The position numbers and the translations under genes were made by a program. 64,000 bases of DNA. Source: Membranipora membranacea. Its lineage: Eukaryota > Bryozoa > Gymnolaemata > Cheilostomatida > Membraniporidae. The notes beneath the pieces are model-generated. The model saw nothing but the letters and a program-made list of their open reading frames with translations, did no database searches and was not told the origin of the DNA. The stretch is from positions 23,748,001-23,812,000 of the forward strand of contig OU612068.1 of NCBI GenBank assembly GCA_914767715.1. Direction: 5' to 3'. Shown one piece after another: positions 34,101 to 44,698 of the stretch. Position 1 is the first letter of the stretch, and every line of letters begins with the position of its first letter.

Positions 34101-36106
34101 AATTGCTGATACTGTGTAATCAAATGTGCCTAATATAGGGCTATGTTGGTAACAACATGTGAAACCAACCCACGGAGTAAGAAGGCTCAGGTAAATGTAA
34201 GCATTCAGACAGAAAACATTCCTAACGCTATTATTATTTGCGGTACACTGGTTAAATTTAAGATTTCTTTGTTATTTGAACCTTTGTATTTACTTGATAA
34301 GTACATTTATGGGATTATTTATGGAATTTTATAGCATACGGTATATTCATGTGCGGTGTTATATATTGACATGAGGTTCAAGCATAGACTTTTGTGAATT
34401 ATTACTGTGTCTATGAGTTCCCACAAAAACATACGACTAACCACAAACCTTATAGGAGAACCATCTACTCTAACATCATCCTCATCATCTCCAGAGTTAT
34501 CATACCTTCAAAAATAAAAAAAATGGCCCCTCCGGTCAGGTAAAAGTACTCGTGCCACCTTATTTTATTTCAATGTTCTGCATTAGCCTACATTTTTTAA
34601 TACACTGTACAAACATAATGAAATACTTGGTCTACATGAAAATGGCAGGAAACTGGCTCTATTAATGCAACTCACTTAAAAAATTTTCGATTTAATTAAT
34701 AAAGATTGTACGTTATAATAATTTGCGATTACACAACATACAACGAAGCAGTTATGCTATGCCACTATGACTTGCAGGTTTAAAACAGCATACTATTTCC
34801 ACACTCAGAGGTCACTGCATCAGATTAAGAAATCTACTACCGTAATATAGTCAGCGTTTAAAATATTGATTTTTTTCATGGCTAGATATGCTTAGTCATT
34901 CTGTCATCAGATATAGAACAAACAAACGACATTTTGTTATCTTTATACATTTCTATGTTTATCTTATATACTGAAATTGCACGATGACAGACAAAATTAC
35001 ACATTTTCTATATCAAATCTGCAAATGTGGACTTGTCAGACTTGGCCATGCATTCCAACTAGCAACTCACACCCCTTATGACCAATATCTTTTTTGTTTA
35101 GCCCAAAAATTACCATATTCTACTGGTATTTGGTATTTATATGAGCACAAACTTCTTTTATCTACAGCAAGCATTCATATCTACACACACTGCAGAATTT
35201 TTCTACTCACCCCAACTCCCTGCTTTGATTTATCCTCAGCAGCATATTATCCAGATTAGATCTGGCATTACTGATTTCCTCTTTCAGTGAACCGCTGACT
35301 AAAAATAGTTTTGAGGAATCAAGTAAGTATTTTTCTCTCTTATTATAGTTATCACAAATTTCATTGATTGAAGGTATATATCAATAACTCATCAGTAGGC
35401 TTGTCACGTGGCCGCGGTTTTTGTTCCCAAAACCAAAAATTTGGCTGCGTGACAAGGCTAGCTTTTCAGCCTTTTACTGCATATTATACATGCATGCTTT
35501 TTTCTCGCGGAACGATATGTATGGTAACAATAATAAGCAGAACAATTATTTAGTTTAGTGTTCACAGTCATACATTGCTAACAGAAGGCTCCCGCTATGT
35601 TGTCAAATTTGTCTGGCCAGCTTGTTTAGCCAATTCTGCTCAATTGTAAATAAGCCATTGTTAGGCAAGACTCTATTCCTGTTTTTGTGACTCAAAAATT
35701 CACAATAATGCCTTCAATGATAACTTATCTATAACAAGCTAATTTGGTGAAGCAAATTACCTTGTACTCTTGGTAATTTTACCAAAGCAGGAGATAGCAA
35801 GCTATCAATTCACGGGGGAGGGCACTAACTTTTCAGCTCACAGTTGCTGCAGCTTTTCAATGCAAATTAATTCTGAAAACCTGAAAACCTTTAATTACTT
35901 TTTGGGAAAAAATTGGCCATAAAAATATGCTTCACTCAACACCAACAAAGTATAGTCTATAAATGACAATCTGGCCTGACACATTAAGGTGATCTACAAT
36001 ACAACATGAATTTCAAATTAAAATTAGAAGTGAAAAGCAAACAATTGTAGAAATTCATTTTTCTATAGGAATTCGATCATAGGTACTAACCAGACTTTCT
36101 AGCCAT
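31143..36106 (-). CDS. LIN37: LIN37 homologue, subunit of the MuvB/DREAM complex, 8 exons
   Basis: Exons in gene order: 36091-36106, 35211-35298, 34449-34505, 33488-33570, 32991-33136, 32302-32418, 31660-31724, 31143-31230; phases close, 219 aa (human 246). The first exon codes only five residues plus one base. Landmarks: an N-terminal helix with NARSNLDNML; an acidic stretch; a basic RRRKRGG patch; the core YIVKLFDRSVDL (84-95) and LYPIARSWMRN; and a C-terminal helical region with HWKRVR and IKEMYES, matching human RWKRIR and LREMYER. LIN37 works in the nuclear MuvB core (with LIN9, LIN52, LIN54 and RBBP4), which represses cell-cycle genes as part of DREAM; the same is inferred here. The human CRAW tetrad reads ARSW (108-111). 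Donors are often non-consensus at +3 (GTTAGT twice, GTCAGT, GTTTGT). Confidence 0.92.
31967..32002. repeat. Short hairpin in a LIN37 intron
   Basis: CAGCAGGGAGTT and its complement AACTCCCTGCTG are separated by a loop of eight bases. The ends were judged by eye. It is not clearly part of a larger element. Confidence 0.4.
32102..32276. mobile_element. 175-bp MITE with TA target duplication (pogo/Tigger-like ends)
   Basis: Ends CAGTG...CACTG are flanked by TA on each side (32100-32101, 32277-32278). The subterminal TTAATTCAAAC occurs in inverted orientation at both ends. The layout resembles pogo/Tigger-type Tc1-mariner derivatives. No transposase. It lies in the LIN37 intron between exons 6 and 7. 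Confidence 0.65.
35396..35460. repeat. Short palindromic repeat, AGCCTTGTCACG family, copy 2
   Basis: Left arm TAGGCTTGTCACGTGGCC and right arm GGCTGCGTGACAAGGCTA are complementary with three mismatches. Homologous arms occur at 1669-1737 and 55551-55634. It lies in intron 1 of LIN37. Confidence 0.6.
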
Positions 36107-36689
36107 CTTCAAAATGACTTCAGCACAGAGCAGGCAGATAATATTATACTCAGCTAAAACATAAGGACATACAATAACATCTCAGAATGCATCTGAGACC
36201 TTTCAAATCACATTTTACATTTCCTACATACAAGTCTATTGAGTCCAGGTGGATTGCGTAGAGTGGTCCCCCTATACCTAGACCAAGTTTGGTCCATTTG
36301 CCTGCATTCAGAGTTGCTCCCGATCCACTGGGAGGGCGCAACTGGAATACAGGCTATTGATTAAACTTGATCTACCCTATACCCTCGCTTGCTGATGACG
36401 GGCTGACTATAATGTTTATCTAAGAGGCAGATCATTATACAACTTGTGCAAACAAACAGGATGGATAAGCAAACAAAGGACTGGACCAGGATAACAAGTC
36501 TCTGTCCTCCACTGACCCCCCATTTACGGAGCTATAGGGAGTTGTTAACTCGATGATGTCTGTATGGATCCTACTCTCTTTACAGTAAGAACAGGCTTCG
36601 GACTACCGATGTGTGTATGTATGGGAGTCGTAGTAAGGTAGACTGCACAAAGAAGTCAACTTTGACCTGCACAACTTAGTCAAGCCTGC

Positions 36690-37078
36690 TACCACCAAGA
36701 CAAGTCTAAGAAAACATGACCAACAAGGACATTGAATCAACAGAAATGATTCAACATCGAGCTGTCAGGTTTATCAGCTGCCTAAAAGGAAGAGAAAGCG
36801 TTACCGAGGCCAGCTCTGAGCTTGGCCTCCAAACACTACAGAACAGGAGAAGAAATCACAGGCTAACCCTTCTGATGAAGATCCTTCAAGAAGAGGAGCA
36901 ACACAGCTCACTAGCTCTCGCATATGATGAAGTATCAAACGACAAACAGAACATGACAATGAAAACAAGATCTGCCACCAGAGGCAAACTCAACTCTGTA
37001 TATGCATCTACAAAAGTCTATGACGGAAGTTTCCTTCCGAGGACAATCAGGGACACCAAGGGTACCACAAGTTAAATC
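36690..37078 (+). pseudogene. Relic of a non-LTR retrotransposon reverse transcriptase (C-terminal end)
   Basis: An open frame of 119 codons (36716-37075) matches the region after the RT fingers in jockey/CR1-like ORF2 proteins: a QHRAVRFI stretch, a V..ASSELGLQTL block with QNRRR..RL.LL.KI, and FLPRTIRD near the end, where intact elements read FFPRTI.DWN. The usual DWN.LP is lost and a stop follows soon after. No palm domain, endonuclease or 5' part is found upstream, so it is a truncated, dead copy. It lies in the spacer 0.6 kb upstream of LIN37. Confidence 0.7.
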
Positions 37079-37382
37079 CAAAGACAGCATCTAGCTGGAA
37101 ATAAAGTGATGACTGACAACACTAAACAGCATACAGCTGTAACCCCCGTTAACCATTAAACACACTGTTAATCATGAGGCACTCCTTTAACTTTTAGTTC
37201 CTGAGTGTACGAAGTCTTCAAAGGTATTCAAAGGTACCAACAAACAACAACATGAAACAACGCATCACAACACCAGCTTCTTCACCCATACATCAGCTGA
37301 ACCTATTAGATTCAATGTACAATGGATAGCCGGTTATGCCAAATCTCCAAAATCATCTACAATGATGTGACTTTGACAAAGA

Positions 37383-37443
37383 CCAGTATCAACCACCCTA
37401 AAACACCATATACGTTTGGTGTTTTTGGGTGGTTGATACCTGG
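37383..37443. repeat. Strong hairpin with arms of about 26 bp
   Basis: The left arm, starting CCAGTATCAACCACCC (37383-37408), is nearly fully complementary to the right arm ending GGGTGGTTGATACCTGG (37416-37443), with a short TATACGT-type loop. A second palindrome, CATTGTT/AACAATG, follows within 10 bp (about 37449-37464). Confidence 0.7.
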
Positions 37444-38074
37444 ACAACATTGTTGTAACAATGGATGGCAAAGTAAAGATATGCAAGTCCCAGGGGCCCA
37501 TGCACGCAGCCACCCTCATCATAATTCAATTGCAGCTCCTGATAGAAGCTTCATGGGAATGGAGCTGCTTCTGTGCAAATAGGGATAAGAACAGGTGCTC
37601 CTCTATGTTTAATTCCACCAAGGACTTCAGAAACTTGTAGACTTAGATTTTAATTTATGCTCACTCCTTCGTAAATACCGCCTGTCGCAAACAGGAAATG
37701 ATCTGTACCCATCACCAGTCAATTAAACTAAGATCCATCAGCTTTAGCCTAAATACCCATGAACTCATGGCGGGAATTTTTTGCCAAGGTTTTATCCTGG
37801 ATGAAGTCATTACTTCTGTGGGCTTACAGAACAATTGAGCACCATCAGTATTGCTATCTATGTTATTGTTATTTAAGAGATTACTATTTGATTGGCCAAA
37901 CAATAACACATTGTGTTGTGGTCGTCATATGCACCAGTCCTGTTTCTTCCTGTCACACATGGTATTCTGGAATTTCTGATGAAATTGTGGGCGTGGTTAG
38001 TGGTTTCCCCAATGACATCTATGATATTCCAAATAGAACATTGGAACATTTCTGAGGGTGTCATTTGCTGTCCA

Positions 38075-38082
38075 TATAAATA
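38075..38082 (+). promoter_or_regulatory. Candidate TATA box of the S-adenosylmethionine synthase gene
   Basis: TATAAATA lies 129 bp before the start codon, which would give a 5' UTR of about 100 nt. A second TATAAATA (38183-38190) is too close to the ATG to serve this start. Candidate only. Confidence 0.35.
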
Positions 38083-38203
38083 AGCATGGTTACAAATAAT
38101 CTGCCTCTTTTCCAAACTACAAAGTTGATGATAAGCTGTGCTAGACTTTTCTTTCTACAACAATTCGAGAATTACTTCACTTTATAAATACTAGATAATC
38201 AAC

Positions 38204-41200
38204 ATGTCTCAGGGAGTAAATGGAACTATGAATGGCAATTCTCCTCACATTGATGCTGCTCATGAGAATGCTGAAGCTGGTGGTTTGGAAGAGGACATTG
38301 GAACTTTCCTCTTTTCTTCAGAGTCTGTTGGAGAGGGACATCCTGGTGAGTTATATTAAAGTAACGTTGTTGCTTAGACAGACATGTACCTTGTAGTAGT
38401 GCTTTATATTAAACTTCCAGTTGCAGACCAACAGTTTGCAGCCATTGTCTTGGGGTCTATTCATCCATTAAATAATTTGAGACATGCATAAGATATCAGC
38501 TCTCACTACTACTCTCTCTCTACTGACCAAGTCCATGTCATTGTCGATCAATGCTTTCAGATAAACTATGTGACCAGGTCAGTGACGCAGTTCTGGACGC
38601 TCACCTCAAGCAAGATCCAGATGCCAAAGTTGCCTGTGGTAAGTACTAGATGGATAGTATACTAATCACGCAATTGTATGCAGCAAACAAAGTTGCAGAC
38701 TAGTAGAATAGGTTTTGATGTTATGATATAATTATACTATTTTGACCGTGCGGCGTGCATATATAGTTGACTGTTAATGTACATGTAGTTCATGCATTCT
38801 AGTGCATGAAAGATGGGCCTGTTGTAGGCACAAACTAAATTCTATTGGGTTCTCTACACATGTACTATGATTAATGTTGTCAGCTGTTCATGTTTAATCA
38901 ATTTTTTTCAGAGACTGCTTCCAAGACTGGTATGGTAATGGTGTTTGGTGAAATCACATCCAAAGCCAATGTAGACTATCAAAAAGTGATCAGAGATGCT
39001 GTAAAACATATTGGCTATGACGACTCCTCAAAGGGCTTCGACTACAAGACCATGAATGTGTTGATTGCCTTGGAGGAGCAGAGTCCAGAAATCGCTCAAG
39101 CCGTCCATGTAGACAAAGATGATGATGATATTGGTGCAGGTGACCAGGTATGCGAAATTAAATTTTCAATTTTGCACCAAACAAATTGACCTGCTTGAAC
39201 GCAAGACAATTTAGTATTCGAAGCAAAAAATGCCAGCAGTATGACATAGTATTATACTTAGTCAAATCAACAACGGTTAAGAGCAAAAGTTTAAAAAAAA
39301 GAGCTATAAAACCAATTGAGATGTTAAGAAGAATGTAGTTATTAATAGGATGTTATTGGTAGCTTCTTTACAAATTAGTGTGAAGTGTCATGATTTGTTG
39401 TCGTGGTTTTTACCCAGGGTTTGATGTTTGGTTACGCCACAGACGAGACTGAGGAATGCATGCCTCTCACAGTTGTGCTCTCACACAAACTCAACGCTAA
39501 ACTGTCAGAGCTGAGAAGAAGTGGAGAACTGTCATGGGCTAGACCAGACACCAAAACACAGGTATGCTCCAGACTAATATTACAGTTGTGAGAAATGTAG
39601 CCTATAACATAACCATGAAAACTGGGTGGTAAAACAGACATAATGTGTTGTCCAGCAACGCTTGGCAGGTTTACAACTGTCTGTGGTTTCTAGTTGACCA
39701 GGGTATGATAGCAATCTTGCACACACTGACCATCTACACTTTGTTTTGAGGTCATGGGCAGCCCTTACTTTATCTTTATGATGTTTGAATTATATATCAT
39801 CGATATCAGTTATACAACATAAGTTAGATCTGTTTGATTTTCCTGGCAATGTAATGCAGTACTGCACAATGTTGATGTTCCCGAGTAATGCCAAAGGCTT
39901 GTCATATCCTACCCAGTTTTTGCCCTGCTCTTCAATATTAGGTTTTACAATCAAATCACACCTGTCAAGGAGTTAGATACTCTATAAGTCCTTGATCAAA
40001 TCAATCAGAACTGTACTTGGAAGGTTTCCATTTGTTTTAAGTTACTTCTAAGAATAGAGGACATGCCCATTGTAAAGTTGATATGGATGTGGAACTTGTA
40101 CATTATTATTCCAGGTGACTGTTGAGTACAAATTTGAGGATGGAGCGTGTATTCCTATTAGAGTTCATACAGTAGTCATCTCAACTCAGCATGATGAGAA
40201 AGTCACCATGGACCAACTCAAGTCTGACCTAATGGAGAAGGTCATTACCCCTGTCATCCCAGCCAAGCTGATGGACTCAAGAACCATATTCCATCTCAAT
40301 CCTTCGGGCAAATTCATCATCGGAGGGCCAATGGTACGTTTAACTTTAACATGTTAACATATTGTCTTATCGCTGTCGATCACGATTTCTTCCATCAACA
40401 GCCTGTACCAAAGCTAATAACTATTAATAATTTATTAAGTCTAAGGCATGGACTGCTAAAAAAATACAGTGCACTCATTGTCGTTCTACCAGTTGGCCTT
40501 CCTCCATAAAAGCAATGTGCAGTGGTCATTAAAGCAATTTGCAATATATTGCATTGGATTTTCTTTGTTGCACAATGGCCAATAACTTGTTAGGTTAGTT
40601 GCTGCCTCATCACACTATGCACTCACTGCTCATTATCTGAGAATACATTACGTCTAATGAAAAGCAGGGATCAATATTTGTATTGTTCATTGAAAAGTTC
40701 ATATAATAGTGTCGGTCCAATAAGCTGTCTGAATTCTGATCCAGGCAGCATAATCTCCAAACAAACACTTTTATAAGCTAGCCTCAGCTGATGGCTGATG
40801 TTTGCACTCTGTAACATTGTAATGTTAAGCCTGCAAGCTTTGGTATTTTTGAGTATTCCACAGTAGCAAGAAAGGCGTGTCCTTGTTATGTGTCCTTGCT
40901 GTTTGTAGCATGCACTCCACCAATTTTAAAAGCTTTGCTGCAAAGCATACATAATGCAAATTAGGATTCCCTTTGTGCTTGAATAAAAGCCTTGGCCTCG
41001 TTAAGTCCATTATAGCCAATGCATGCTTGCACTCCTTGCTTGCACATTTTATAGAGTGGAATAATAACTGTATGCGATTATCCATTGATCTCTTATTTAT
41101 TTATGATAGGGAGATGCTGGTCTGACTGGCCGTAAGATCATTGTTGACACATACGGAGGATGGGGAGCTCACGGTGGTGGCGCTTTCTCAGGAAAAGATT

Positions 41201-42698
41201 ACTCCAAAGTAGACAGATCAGCCGCCTACGCTGCTAGATGGGTCGCTAAATCTCTGGTCAAAGCTGGTCTCTGCCGCAGGTGTATGGTGCAGGTAAGCGG
41301 TAATATTGATTTTGTCCATTTGAAGTCATCAGGGAAAAGTGTCAGTATATTTATGCAAAACCTCAATTGCTGCGTTGCCATTATCTGAAAAAGAAGCACA
41401 AAAATGAGTTTCTGTTGCCCCTAATGTGGTGTTGCTGGGCTGACCTCTACATGATGGTTGTGACCTTATTTTGGCACCTATATTTTAGCACAATATGTAA
41501 AACTTACTGCAGAACCAGTTTTGGCCAGTTGCCAAAATGGAATTTGATGAGCCAGTGTCAACTCCTGGTTTCTGCTCCATCTCTATCTTATCTGTGGCTA
41601 AGAATAACCACCCAGAACTGGATCTGACATAACTTTCACACCCCTCTATTTGAGCTAGTACTTGACTGTGATATGATAAGGAAGGCTATTCCCAAACATT
41701 CAGAAATACCCTATGTTATCTGTGGATTTGGTTTTGGCTGTCCTGAACCTGTTCTGGCCGGTTTTAACCTCAAGTTGTAAGTTTAGTAACCTCAGCAAGT
41801 TCAGCTCAATCTACTCCCAACAACTGGATGCATAGCTATTAATTACATTCACTAGCCGAATTATTAAGTTGGACACTGCATAAAATTAAGTGTCAGGTCA
41901 GACTTTGCTAGATGAAGGTGTGCAGAGGGTGTGTTGCCAAAAACCTTGATGATTGGTCAAACAAATGATGGCAAATTGCCAGTTTGTCAACTAATGAGGA
42001 CTTTTTTATTTGACTAAGCCACTTAGGGAGATAAGCAAGGCATAAGTACCGTGTAGTGACCAAGCACTAATCCATGTGATATACGATTTGTTTACAGGTA
42101 TCCTACGCTATCGGAGTGGCCGAGCCCCTGTCGCTCACAGTTTTCCATTTTGGAACCTCAAAGAAGTCAGAGAAAGAGCTCCTGCAGATAGTCAAAAACA
42201 ACTTCGACCTTAGGCCGGGAAAAATTGTCAAGTAAGTAACCATGCATTACAATGTTTTAAATCACAAATTTAAATTGTTAATGCATGCTGGTTTTATTCC
42301 ATCCTATTTTTTATATTGTTGTCATTTTGCCATACATTAAATTACTGTCAATGTGCCGGTGTGTGCACATGAATACATACATGACTTGGGTGGTTTCTGG
42401 TTAAGAATTGAGTGCATAATTGTTCAGATGTGGTTAAGTTCCACCACATCATAATAACTGCAAGCGCCGAGTTTAGAATTCTCAATGATATGTAAATATG
42501 CTCCGCTTAGTATTTATTCATCGCAGGGAGCGGGTTGTTGACAGACATACTGGTATCCATAGCTTACCTTAATGTTGTCATGTTGTGTGTTACAGGGACT
42601 TGAAGCTCAAAGACCCTATCTATCAGAGAACAGCTGCCTACGGACACTTTGGTCGAGATGAGTTTACCTGGGAGCAGGTGAAGACCCTGAAGCTATAA
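38204..42698 (+). CDS. MAT2A: S-adenosylmethionine synthase (methionine adenosyltransferase), 8 exons
   Basis: Exons: 38204-38345, 38561-38638, 38912-39147, 39418-39561, 40115-40333, 41110-41292, 42098-42231, 42596-42698; phases close, 412 aa, usual for animal MATs. The enzyme joins methionine and ATP to make S-adenosylmethionine, the cell's main methyl donor, as a cytosolic dimer or tetramer. Visible motifs: SVGEGHPDK near the N-terminus (ATP and methionine site); signature [12 protein letters not shown] spanning the exon 3/4 junction; [42 protein letters not shown] (signature 2); and [12 protein letters not shown]. All active-site blocks are intact. The first 35 or so residues are Asn/Gly/Glu-rich and lineage-specific. 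The ATG at 38204 is the first in frame. The symbol is given for the family: the vertebrate MAT1A/MAT2A split need not apply. The 3' UTR appears to be about 1 kb. Confidence 0.97.
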
Positions 42699-43667
42699 GA
42701 CTTCCTCCAAACAGTATTGACCCGCAGCTACTGCCATCCGCCAAAGCATAGATATGTGTGTATATATTTAACATGTGCCACCATAATTTTGTCAATCATC
42801 ACAAGTAGTTGTGTATTTTTATTATTCTAACTAAATTCGATAGAGGGTGACTACGGCTGGCCAATGGAGTGTCTATTTATTTAATTTTAACAGAAGACAA
42901 TTTTAGTGCCGATCTCGTATTGTTTGTGTTCAAACCAGAGAATAGAGTTCAAATATCTACATTCCCATTCACTATGCGTTCTTAAATTGGACCCAGTTAT
43001 ATTTATAATATATTGATATCCTTTGGACAGCCCGCCGTATCCCTTGTATCGACATTTAAGCAAACTTTTACATTCATCAGCATATAATACCGGTATTCAA
43101 TTTGTTGATCTGAAATGTAGAAATATGATAGTATTTTTTGACTGCATCCTTAGGCCGTCACTTCTGAACAGAGAGTAGCGGCAAACACCCTACTCCCTGT
43201 GTCACATTGACTGCACTTTGGTTTGACAACAAGATACCATCCAGCCTCCACAGTAGATACTAGGTTGGACCGACTGGATGACGGCATTGCAGATAATGCT
43301 CGTCATTTTCACTTGGTGCAACCTTTTCTTTCTGCTGCAAGATCAGACGATCTCTTTTTCGATCGTCTGACCCCTTGTCCTGTGTTTATGAAAATCATTT
43401 GGAAAAGAGCATCTTCATAATCACTTGGGTTGGCTACGGTTGTCCATTGTCAGAAATACTCTCCAAATATTTTACATTTTTCTATGCTAATCCCAGCCCT
43501 GTTATGTTTTTAGGGTGATCCTAATAATGGGAACCTGTCTTGAGATTTAATAGTTTTTGGGAGTCGGGGAGTCATTTTTCAATTGTTTTTGTTGTATTCC
43601 CTCGGCTCCCATGTCATTTTTTGATGTATAATCTGATGACTTTTATATTATGTTATTAGCATCCTTT

Positions 43668-43673
43668 TTTATT
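43668..43673 (-). terminator. Candidate poly(A) signal of TTC3
   Basis: TTTATT on the plus strand is AATAAA on the gene strand, about 255 bp after the TTC3 stop. Confidence 0.4.
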
Positions 43674-43712
43674 AGAATTTTTGCTGCACTACAAAGTATT
43701 ACTTATTATCAA

Positions 43713-43718
43713 AATAAA
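43713..43718 (+). terminator. Candidate poly(A) signal of the MAT gene
   Basis: AATAAA, 1.0 kb after the MAT stop. It is the first exact hexamer on the plus strand that I see after the stop. Confidence 0.4.
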
Positions 43719-43926
43719 CAAAGGAAGCTTATATAAAGGATTCTTATAAAACATGCATACTATATAATCAAATACTAAAAAAAAATGGATAATGCCAAGC
43801 TAACAAGTAGCTGGCTTGTTGAGAGTACATATAAAAAAACTGTAATTTGGCTTAGGGTATCAACTGCTCCAGAATATGTATCCATATCTGCTGTTGTAGC
43901 ATACATTGGCGATGTATTTTCTTGGG

Positions 43927-44698
43927 TCAGTTGACTCTTCTGCGACACATTGGGCAAGTGTCCTGTCTCATAAGCCAACTGTCTATGCACTACAAAAGAA
44001 AATAAAATAATGTGAAACCAGAAAGCACAACTCCCAATCTGAACAATCAAAATAAAATATGATATTACAAAATTATATCATTTCAGACATCTTGCATAGT
44101 TGGCGACTGACACTGCTGTTGTGCTATATATGATCGATGAATCTCGAGTCCAGGCAACCTTTCACCAGTTGGTTCAACACAAAACTGAAAGCCTGACATG
44201 ATCCTATGAAACATCTGTTTAACATGAAATTAGTTTACCATAGTTTTCAGCTTAAAAATTTTAAACTGGTTCCAACTAGCCTGGGCAGGCTGTCTGGGGC
44301 AGGTGGGCAGCATACCCCAACAACCCCAAACAACCTGCCCAGGATAGGTTTCAACCTGAGCCGGGTTTTCTGTTTCTTATCTATGACCTTCTGCTTTCCT
44401 TGTTCGAGAGTTCTTGATTACAAACAAATCGTAATGAAATTCATGCATTTATTTATAATATATTCAGCACAGAACAAAAACACATTTGTTGGCTGACGAG
44501 GTTGTAACAAAAATCGCCTACACTTCACAAAATATCAGTTTTACTAACCTCAGCATGGAACTGATGGTTACATTGGAGTTTCCTATTCTGTTTGGTGGAC
44601 AGTCTATCGTGACAGATGATGCAGTGTTTATCACCCTGAACGGGATAAGGCATCAAAGCTGAAGGCAGTCCCTGTTGATGTGCCCCGGTATTTCCGTT
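43927..44698 (-). other. TTC3: TTC3 C-terminal RING-H2 domain (two exons)
   Basis: The RING is split: CIIC..., then C.H..H at 44549-44698, and CIDSWL...TCPMC at 43927-43989. All eight ligands of C-x2-C-x13-C-x-H-x2-H-x2-C-x10-C-x2-C are present. The protein ends nine residues after the TCPMC motif begins. The split position preserves phase 0. Confidence 0.92.

Larger units (their letters stand above)
36107..38203. other. Divergent spacer between LIN37 and S-adenosylmethionine synthase
   Basis: This holds both promoters, a retrotransposon relic (about 36690-37078) and a strong hairpin (37383-37443). A TATA-like box lies at 38075-38082. Nothing else could be supported. Confidence 0.5.
42699..43926. 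other. Shared 3' region of the convergent MAT and TTC3 genes
   Basis: There are no exons here. The first exact AATAAA downstream of MAT is at 43713-43718 (+). The nearest AATAAA on the minus strand after the TTC3 stop is at 43668-43673. If these are used, the two 3' UTRs overlap by some tens of bases. Confidence 0.45.

Noticed and set aside
36150-36341. Minus-strand frame upstream of LIN37 (Gly/Leu-rich, 63 codons)
   Set aside because: It looks somewhat protein-like but matches no family I know, and no splice partner in phase was found. It may be part of a repeat.
37759-38055. 98-codon plus-strand frame before MAT
   Set aside because: Random-looking and rich in Cys and Tyr; it does not join MAT exon 1, which has a proper start codon.
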